Shown one piece after another: positions 57,979 to 64,000 of a stretch of DNA of 64,000 bases. The notes below the pieces were generated by a model. It ran no database searches. It was not told the origin of the DNA and was given only the letters and a program-made list of their open reading frames with translations. The DNA comes from Lewinellaceae bacterium (GTDB lineage Bacteria; Bacteroidota; Bacteroidia; Chitinophagales; Saprospiraceae): contig JADJUJ010000002.1 in assembly GCA_016710765.1 (NCBI GenBank), positions 186,001 through 250,000 of the forward strand, given 5' to 3'. Within the stretch, counting starts at the first letter, position 1. Every line of letters begins with the position of its first letter. The position numbers and the translations under genes were made by a program.

Positions 57979-58021
57979 AAAAAAATGCCACGACCCCGGT
58001 TGAAATACCGAAATCGTGGCA
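57979..58021 (-). terminator. Terminator of the lipoprotein gene
   Basis: Stem tgccacga (57986-57993) and its complement (58014-58021). On the minus strand it is followed by an A/T-rich run with seven T (plus A run 57979-57985). Confidence 0.75.
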
Positions 58022-58047
58022 TGCACAGTAACCTATAATTCTGGTTA

Positions 58048-58779
58048 TTACTTCAATTTAACCACTGTTCCTACACTGACCTTCTGCTTTTGCTGTTCTT
58101 CATCAAATGGTTTGATGTTGATGGTCACGGTGTGGTTGTTATTTGAAAGTTCAGAAAGTCCGTTGCTTGACTTTTTGATGGTGCGCTCCGGGAAATTGTA
58201 AACTTGCTGGTAACTCATGTCGGCAAAAAACATTTTCACCATATCCATGGACTCATCGCCTTCGTCGCCGCTGTTTTCGGAAAGCGCCTTTTGAATTTCC
58301 TTACCAAGGTCGGATGCATCCAGACGCTCAAAGGTTTTGCCCTTCATCTTAAAGACTTCCCCCGTGTTGGAATCGTATTTCTCTTTGTTGATGACTTTCA
58401 AGGCTTTATTGAGGGCTTCAACGCCGTTGAATTCAAAAGAGTAACCGAACATAAAAGTGCTGGTGTCATTAATTTCCTGAATGTTACGGAGTCCGGGAAT
58501 TCCTTTCAAGGAACCTGCAACTTTGCTCATTTCATCACCCATTTGGGCCATGGAATTATCCTGCTCTGCGGAAGCATCATCTGAAACCGCAGTAGAATCC
58601 TCACCCATGTTTTTGAGCATTTCCATCATGCCCTTTACTTCGCTCATGTCCAACGTCATCTTATAGCTGCCACTCCCATTGTTGTTCATGGTAACTTCTT
58701 CAATGATGTGCAAGCAACCCGTAAGCGTAAGGCTACCTACCGTCAGGAATAAAAGAACAAGATTTTTCAAATTTTTCAT
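58048..58779 (-). CDS. Unknown lipoprotein
   Basis: A 243-residue protein with a signal peptide and lipobox LTGC (Cys22), then an unrecognised soluble domain. Features are MNNNGSGSYKMTLDMSEVKG at the start of the mature part, an acidic Ser/Asp/Glu stretch (about 62-80), a helical MAQMGDEMSKVAGSLKG, and a C-terminal beta-rich part ending VSVGTVVKLK. It may share the minus-strand transcript with the upstream BNR-repeat gene (59-base gap). Probably anchored in a membrane facing the periplasm. Confidence 0.8.
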   Translation of the reverse strand: MKNLKNLVLLFLTVGSLTLTGCLHIIEEVTMNNNGSGSYKMTLDMSEVKGMMEMLKNMGEDSTAVSDDASAEQDNSMAQMGDEMSKVAGSLKGIPGLRNIQEINDTSTFMFGYSFEFNGVEALNKALKVINKEKYDSNTGEVFKMKGKTFERLDASDLGKEIQKALSENSGDEGDESMDMVKMFFADMSYQQVYNFPERTIKKSSNGLSELSNNNHTVTINIKPFDEEQQKQKVSVGTVVKLK

Positions 58780-58838
58780 CGAATAAGGTTAATTAATTCT
58801 GCCTGAGACAGATGGTTTACATATAGTTTTAAAAGCAA

Positions 58839-61718
58839 TTATTCAAGGCTGAAACCTTGCTCAGCAGTATCCTTGCCCGCAGAGAGTTCAAAGATATGCG
58901 ATCCTTTGTATAAATAGCATCTGCCATTTTGGGCTTTCTTTAATGCAATGGCATTTTTATCCTTTTTATTGTCGGATTCCAGGCTTTTTTGGTACTTATT
59001 GAGGTGTTTTTCATCAAAACTCAAGTCATACTGGAACACATTAACGCCCGCTTTAGCCTTTATGGTACCCTCATTCAACAATAAACCCTCTTTGGTTTTT
59101 ACGGTCCAGGCCAAGGTGGTATCTGAACTGCTGTAAAACATAATCGGTAATTCCGGCGTAAAAGGATCCCGCCAATCGGGTACACTCCCCCATCTGGAAG
59201 AATATTTACGTTTGGGTATCTCAAAGATATGGATTGTCTCCGCCACAACTTCTGGCGTCAACTGCTGGATGGAGCTGACGTTTACTTTGTACAAGGACCG
59301 ACCATGCGTGCCAATGACCAGGTCGCCAGCATCTTTTTGCACCGCAAGATCGTGAACCGGAACTGCTGGAAAACTATCGCCCAACCATTGAAAATGCTGA
59401 CCCTGATCTAAAGAAACATACAAACCGTGATCCGTTCCCAGGTACAAAACATCAGGATTAACAGGGTCTTCCCGAATAACATTTACAGGTTCACTGGGTA
59501 AATCTTTGCCAATGGCTTTCCATGTTTCACCATAATCGTTGGACTGGAAAACGTAGGCATTGAAATCGTCCCAACGGTAGCCATTGAGTGTTGCATATAC
59601 ACGGCCTTTTTCATGCCCGGAAGCGATTACACGCGATACCCATAGTTTTTGGGGCAACGAATCTGATATGATCTTCCAATGCTCGCCACCATCCCGGCTC
59701 ACTTGCACCAAACCGTCATCACTACCAGTATACAACAACCCAAAACGAAGGGGACTTTCTGTAATGGAGCTCAGGGTGCCATAAGGCACGTTTCCTTTGG
59801 CTCCGCCTGCTGTTAGATCCCCGGAAATAGCATCCCAATGCTCGCCCTGGTCAAAGGATCGGTAAAGTTTTTCTGCTCCAAAATAAATGATATCCTGGTT
59901 ATGCGTGCTGAGCAAAATGGGCGTCTGCCAGTTGCAACGCGGTGGGCGTTCGCCCAAATCATGTCTTGGCGTAATGAACTTTTGCTGCCCTGTTCTTTTA
60001 TTGATTCGGAAATAATTCCCAAACTGAAAACCAGTATAAATTGTATTGTTGTCGCGGGTATCAACTGCAATCTGCATACCATCCCCACCCAACAGGCTTT
60101 TATAGGGGTAGTCGCCATCCTGATGCCAACTGTTGGAGGCTTTGTACGTTGATGGCCCTACCCAAACACCATTGTCCTGTGCGCCGCCATATACATTATA
60201 GGGCTTATCTGAGTCAACCGCTATGGCATAAAATTGCCCAACCGCAGGGTTGTTTGCTTTCATCCAACTGGCGCCATTGTCCCAACTGATGTTTAATCCG
60301 CCGTCATTGCCATTGATCAAATGCCCGTTACGGGCAGGATTGATCCAAAGGGAATGGTGGTCAACATGGACGTTATCCCCATTGATGCTTTTCCACTTTT
60401 TACCGCCATCCTCACTTTTGATGATGAGGAAGCCCAACAGATACACCTGATCGGCATTTTCAGGGTTGCAATAAACTGTAGAAAAGTAATAGCCGTAAGT
60501 AAAATTGATTCCGTTGAGTGGTTCAGCATGCGTTCGCGTCCAATGCTGCCCGCCGTCCTCACTTCGGTATACCTCGGCACCAATGTAGTCGGCCTCAAAG
60601 AGGCTGCTGTTAGCATCTTCCAGGAACTCGACCAGGCTTTTGGGCGCAATTTTATCCTTGCGCACCAGTTCCTTAACCTTATCGGCATTGTACTTTTCCG
60701 GAAAACCATTCGATTTCAGAAAGTCATTCAATTTTTCGTTATCAAGTTCCAGAAAATCAGCCTTAACAATGGTGCGGAAGACATCTTTTTTCAGGCCTTC
60801 GTCCGTTTCCTTTTTTTCCTTTGGCTTTGGATTTTGATTGTCGACACTGGCATACAAAATGGTTTTTCCATCTTTTTTTCCTGTACAAATACCAATTCTC
60901 CCTGTATTTTTGCCTGTCGGGAACCCGCTGTCGGGAGTATTGAGCCGGCTCCAATACACCCCGCCATCGGAACTTTTCCAGATACCTGAGCCCTCACCAG
61001 CACCCTTAAAATCCCAGGACTTTCGCTCGCGCTCCCAAGTGGCGGCATACAGGATACTGGGATCCAGTGGGTCGAGGCAAAGGTCTACCGCACCGGCAAC
61101 ATCACTTACAAAAAGCGTTTGTGTCCAATGTACACCGCCATCGGTACTCTTGTAAATTCCGCGTTCCTTATTGGAGGAATACAGATGCCCCAATACCGCA
61201 ACCCAAATCGTGTTGGGATCGGTTGGATGCAGCACAATACGACCGATATGGTGGCTTTCGGGCAAACCAAGGCAGGTCCATGATTTTCCTTTATCGGTGC
61301 TTTTATACACCCCTGTTCCGGCATAGGAAGACCGACTGCTGTTGGATTCGCCTGTGCCCACCCAAATGGTTCCTGTTTGCCAGTTTACTGCAATATCACC
61401 AATGGTCATGGCTGCTTCATGGTCAAAAACCGGGCTAAGGCTGGTGCCGTTGTTGTTGCTGTACCAAAGCCCTCCGGAGGCATACGCCACATAAAATTCA
61501 GTCGGGTCTGCTGGATTAACATCCACATCGGTAACACGGCAGGAAAAAATGGACGGACCAATGGATGCTGGTTCCAGGCTGCTCAGCAGCGATTGCTTTT
61601 TATTGACCAACCTTTGATGAAAGGCCTCCATCCTGGAAGTTACAGAAGTGGCCTGCGGTTGAGCCCGGAGCGTAAGCGCCGTGAGCAACAAGGTCAGCGC
61701 AGAAAGTAAAAATTTCAT
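58839..61718 (-). CDS. Exported BNR/sortilin-like beta-propeller protein
   Basis: A 959-residue protein with signal peptide (LLSALTLLLTALTLRAQ) and many Asp-box (BNR) blades: GVYKSTDKGKSWT, GIYKSTDGGVHWT, GIWKSSDGGVYWS, EVYRSEDGGQHWT and GLVQVSRDGGEHWK. This is the VPS10/sortilin-like ten-bladed propeller fold, with a helical insert (about 300-365) and a charged C-terminal part. It resembles glycosyl-hydrolase-annotated BNR proteins, but Asp boxes alone do not show hydrolase activity. No sorting domain or lipobox is visible. Full length and intact. It follows rluA by 48 bases on the same strand. Confidence 0.88.
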   Translation of the reverse strand: MKFLLSALTLLLTALTLRAQPQATSVTSRMEAFHQRLVNKKQSLLSSLEPASIGPSIFSCRVTDVDVNPADPTEFYVAYASGGLWYSNNNGTSLSPVFDHEAAMTIGDIAVNWQTGTIWVGTGESNSSRSSYAGTGVYKSTDKGKSWTCLGLPESHHIGRIVLHPTDPNTIWVAVLGHLYSSNKERGIYKSTDGGVHWTQTLFVSDVAGAVDLCLDPLDPSILYAATWERERKSWDFKGAGEGSGIWKSSDGGVYWSRLNTPDSGFPTGKNTGRIGICTGKKDGKTILYASVDNQNPKPKEKKETDEGLKKDVFRTIVKADFLELDNEKLNDFLKSNGFPEKYNADKVKELVRKDKIAPKSLVEFLEDANSSLFEADYIGAEVYRSEDGGQHWTRTHAEPLNGINFTYGYYFSTVYCNPENADQVYLLGFLIIKSEDGGKKWKSINGDNVHVDHHSLWINPARNGHLINGNDGGLNISWDNGASWMKANNPAVGQFYAIAVDSDKPYNVYGGAQDNGVWVGPSTYKASNSWHQDGDYPYKSLLGGDGMQIAVDTRDNNTIYTGFQFGNYFRINKRTGQQKFITPRHDLGERPPRCNWQTPILLSTHNQDIIYFGAEKLYRSFDQGEHWDAISGDLTAGGAKGNVPYGTLSSITESPLRFGLLYTGSDDGLVQVSRDGGEHWKIISDSLPQKLWVSRVIASGHEKGRVYATLNGYRWDDFNAYVFQSNDYGETWKAIGKDLPSEPVNVIREDPVNPDVLYLGTDHGLYVSLDQGQHFQWLGDSFPAVPVHDLAVQKDAGDLVIGTHGRSLYKVNVSSIQQLTPEVVAETIHIFEIPKRKYSSRWGSVPDWRDPFTPELPIMFYSSSDTTLAWTVKTKEGLLLNEGTIKAKAGVNVFQYDLSFDEKHLNKYQKSLESDNKKDKNAIALKKAQNGRCYLYKGSHIFELSAGKDTAEQGFSLE

Positions 61719-61766
61719 AAGCCATTTAATTTTAATCGATGGGATACATCGGGAGAAGTATTTGCG

Positions 61767-62491
61767 CTACACTTTCCGCAATTGGCGCAAAAGGGCGCTA
61801 AAATCTTTGGGTAAGTCTGATACGAACTCCATCCTTTCTCCCGTTACCGGGTGGTTCAGGCGTAGCCTGGAAGCATGAAGCGAAGTGCGGGCCATAAGCG
61901 GACGTTCCTCCTCGGAATACTTACCGGTTCTATATGCCTTTTCTTGATTTCCGACAACATCAGGCCGCTGCGGGCTCCATACAAAGCATCCACCGCAAGC
62001 GAAAAACCTATGCTTTGAAAATGGACCCTGATTTGGTGGGTCCGCCCGGTTTTCAACAACACTTCTACCAGTGTAAATCGTTGCAAGTGCTCCAGTACCC
62101 TGTAAAAGGTAAGAGAAGGCTTTCCTCCGGCAACTATGGCCATTTTACCAGATATAACGGGGTGCTCTCCAATCGGCTTGTTGATCTCTCCTTCCTCGTG
62201 GTGCAATACACCATCGAGCAAGGCGTGATAGTACTTGTCCACCGTATGGTGCTCAAATTGCATAGACAGATTGCGGTGCGCCGCTTCATTCCTCGCAAAA
62301 CAAAGGATCCCGCTGGTTTCCCGATCGAGTCGATGTACCGTGAATACACGCCCAAAGCGTTCTTGAAGCAAAGCCGACAGGCTATCTTTTTCCTTTCCAA
62401 AACGATCCGGGATGCTAAGTAACCCGGACGATTTGTTGACCACCAACAAATCATCATCTTCATGAATTAGTTCGTACAGCGTTGTTTTCAA
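61767..62491 (-). CDS. RluA-family pseudouridine synthase (one frameshift)
   Basis: About 241 residues. It has the catalytic motif HRLDRETSGI (Asp), the N-terminal LLVVNKSSGLLSIPD and GRTHQIRVHFQSIG. A missing base in the A4 run near 61942 breaks the frame. Adding it replaces a wrong tail with RPLMARTSLHASRLRLNHPVTGERMEF, which is the family's normal end, with a stop at 61767. It converts uridine to pseudouridine in rRNA or tRNA; the target site cannot be assigned. It lies two bases after the RibF fusion gene, so both are probably on one transcript. Confidence 0.88.
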
Positions 62492-62493
62492 GC

Positions 62494-64000
62494 CTACTTT
62501 TTTATTATTTGATCAAAGCGCTTTTTGCGTAGCAGATAATGTTCAAAAACAACGCTTCCACGGTAAATGCCATCTTTGTTGACGGAAAGCGAACGCCTGT
62601 ATTTCTGAATTGCCTTATTGTCTTTTTTGCGTGTTCTCGTAAGGGAAGGTATCTGCTGATAAAAAGAAAAATGGGCTTGTAAAATGGCTTTGACAGCGCC
62701 CCATTTCTTTTGGCTTGCAAACAACAAACCGGCAACCCCGTCCAATACCAACCGTAGGGGTATTAACCAAACCAAGACCCACACAGGCTCGTTTTTATAA
62801 ATTGAAAACAGGCTGTTCCTGAAATTGAGGAAAACTTTACGGGGCTTATCGTATTCCAGCGTGCCACCACCAAGATGGTAAACCACTGATTCGGGAATAC
62901 ACCAAACGCTGTAACCTGCGCGCTTCAAGCGCCAGCAAAGATCAATTTCTTCATTGTGCGCAAAATAACTCCCATCAAATCCTCCTATGGCATGAAAGAG
63001 TTCGGCCCGTACAAATAAGGCTGCGCCGGCTGCCCAAAAACAGGGTTGCGGTTCATCGTACTGTCCTTCATCCAGTTCTCTTTCGTTGAAAAGCCTGCCA
63101 CGGCAAAAGGGATAGCCCAAGATATCAATCCAGCCTCCTGCAGCGCCTGCATACTCAAAACGCCCCTTGTCGCGCCAGTCTAAAACCTTAGGCTGCGCAA
63201 CAGCCATATCGCGATGACGCGACATTCGGCTCAGAATCGGTTCAAGCCAGGAAGCCGTAACTTCCACATCAGAATTCAGCAGGACGTATATTTTAGCATC
63301 AATCTTGGAAAGCGCTTCGTTATACCCTTGCGCAAATCCATGATTTTCAGGCAGCCGAATGATCTCAACATTGGGGTATTCCCGTTCGAGAAAGGCAACA
63401 GAATCGTCGGGGGAACCATTGTCCGCTACAATAATTCTGGCTTGTCCACTATGCTCCACCACCGAGGGAAGATAGGTTTCCAAGTGCTGCCGGGTATTGT
63501 AATTCAAAATGACGATCGCAACCTGATCTTCCCGGATCACTGGCCGCAGCAAGGCGGCAAGACTTGATTCGATGGCCTTTTGGTCCAATGCTATCTGTGC
63601 TTTCAGGGCTTTTAGATCGTCCATTTTTTTATCCGGGCGGATAAAATCATGCACGGCAACGGTGATTAATTTGTCGTATAAATTGCCCTGATAACCAATG
63701 ATGTTAACTTCTATGCGCTGCCCGGCTGCCTGGCCGTCTTCCAGCGTAGGCCTTGACCCGATGTACAACATGGCCCAGTATTCTCTGCCACCCAACTGAA
63801 TGGTCGCAGCGTAAATACCCGGCGGTGGAATAAGTTTAAAAGGCTGACCAATGGATAAATTAGCCGTTGGAAAACCCAGCGTTCGACCAATTTGATTTCC
63901 CCTGACCACCTTTCCTGTCAATAAAAACGGATGCCCTAACAGCCGGTTTGCCTTCCTCAAATCACTGGATTCCAACGCCTTGCGTATTTTTGTTGAACTA
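62494..64000 (-). CDS. ribF: RibF riboflavin kinase region fused to a GT2 glycosyltransferase (partial)
   Basis: Open from the right edge to a stop at 62494, with the N-terminus missing. The first part matches the end of bifunctional RibF: SSTKIRKALESSD (end of the FAD synthetase domain) and then riboflavin kinase (GRTLGFPTANL, PPPGIYAATI, IGSRPTLEDG, IEVNIIGYQGNLYDK). Without a stop it continues through LRPVIREDQ into a family 2 glycosyltransferase (VAIVILNYNTRQHLETYL, ADNGSPDDS, LLNSDVEVT, FDGSYFAHNEEIDLCWRLK) and a basic C-terminal segment. RibF makes FMN and FAD; the GT2 half would transfer a sugar to an envelope glycan. A GTG (about 63545) could start the GT2 part alone. The fusion is unusual and may be real or result from a lost stop. 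Confidence 0.8.
   Translation of the reverse strand, partial: SSTKIRKALESSDLRKANRLLGHPFLLTGKVVRGNQIGRTLGFPTANLSIGQPFKLIPPPGIYAATIQLGGREYWAMLYIGSRPTLEDGQAAGQRIEVNIIGYQGNLYDKLITVAVHDFIRPDKKMDDLKALKAQIALDQKAIESSLAALLRPVIREDQVAIVILNYNTRQHLETYLPSVVEHSGQARIIVADNGSPDDSVAFLEREYPNVEIIRLPENHGFAQGYNEALSKIDAKIYVLLNSDVEVTASWLEPILSRMSRHRDMAVAQPKVLDWRDKGRFEYAGAAGGWIDILGYPFCRGRLFNERELDEGQYDEPQPCFWAAGAALFVRAELFHAIGGFDGSYFAHNEEIDLCWRLKRAGYSVWCIPESVVYHLGGGTLEYDKPRKVFLNFRNSLFSIYKNEPVWVLVWLIPLRLVLDGVAGLLFASQKKWGAVKAILQAHFSFYQQIPSLTRTRKKDNKAIQKYRRSLSVNKDGIYRGSVVFEHYLLRKKRFDQIIKK

Noticed and set aside
1..64000. tRNA or rRNA genes
   Set aside because: I looked for the T-arm pattern and conserved rRNA stretches in the intergenic gaps and saw none. 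A covariance search could still find one I missed.

Overview
The window comes from a Bacteroidota chromosome, most likely Saprospiraceae or a close relative. Supporting signs are giant HYR/PKD/LamG surface proteins, C-terminal type IX secretion (T9SS) sorting domains, the TAnnTTTG promoter element ahead of many genes, a LytTR regulator paired with a TPR-HisKA_2 sensor kinase, an LptE-unknown-SecG block, and a ribosomal protein S16 with a long acidic tail. No tRNA, rRNA, CRISPR array, insertion sequence or prophage was recognised.

Layout. 1-15907 (minus): a probable three-gene operon of exported proteins, reading right to left: a Peptidase_S74 (endosialidase-chaperone) protein, a ~2,340-residue LamG/Fn3 protein with a T9SS sorting domain, and a >2,400-residue protein with cadherin-like, PKD-like and about 14 HYR repeats that runs off the left edge. 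16070-18860 (minus): a signalling block with a LytTR response regulator, a TPR histidine kinase and a stand-alone receiver whose phospho-acceptor Asp is Asn. 19131-26312: acpH, ychF, accD, the cytochrome c maturation genes ccmB-ccmC-ccmD, a glutamate-type dehydrogenase and an Lrp regulator. 26463-32678: pfkA, an N-acetylglucosamine kinase, a cell-wall glucosaminidase, secG, an unknown gene, lptE and guaA. 32988-40738: rpsP, an unknown gene, two tandem signal peptidases I, rdgB and an acyl-CoA carboxylase beta subunit. 40884-52808: exported proteins, a methyltransferase next to a GT39-like/TPR membrane protein, an ECF sigma factor with a small membrane protein, lysA with an M16 peptidase, and yceI. 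53075-64000: rplS, a DUF1573 protein, PEP carboxylase, an aminoacyl-tRNA-protein transferase, a lipoprotein, a BNR-repeat exported protein, an RluA synthase and a RibF-glycosyltransferase fusion cut by the right edge.

Quality of the sequence. About a dozen genes are broken by single-base length changes, mostly in A or T runs, and two (guaA, ccmC) by nonsense codons. Reading across each indel restores a full-length family match. Because essential genes are hit the same way as giant surface proteins, I read most lesions as sequencing or assembly error. Genes are therefore given as whole loci with the lesion sites stated.

How the genes fit together. Much of the window serves the cell envelope: surface adhesin-like cargo, signal peptidases, SecG, LptE, cell-wall hydrolysis, lysine/diaminopimelate metabolism and T9SS cargo. 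The remainder is core metabolism (fatty-acid and propionyl carboxylation, glycolysis, anaplerosis, GMP synthesis) and translation. The points most worth following up are a recurring uncharacterised beta-rich module in the two giant proteins, the degenerate receiver, the RibF-GT2 fusion, the tandem long signal peptidases, and a 21-bp-stem hairpin upstream of the LytTR gene.
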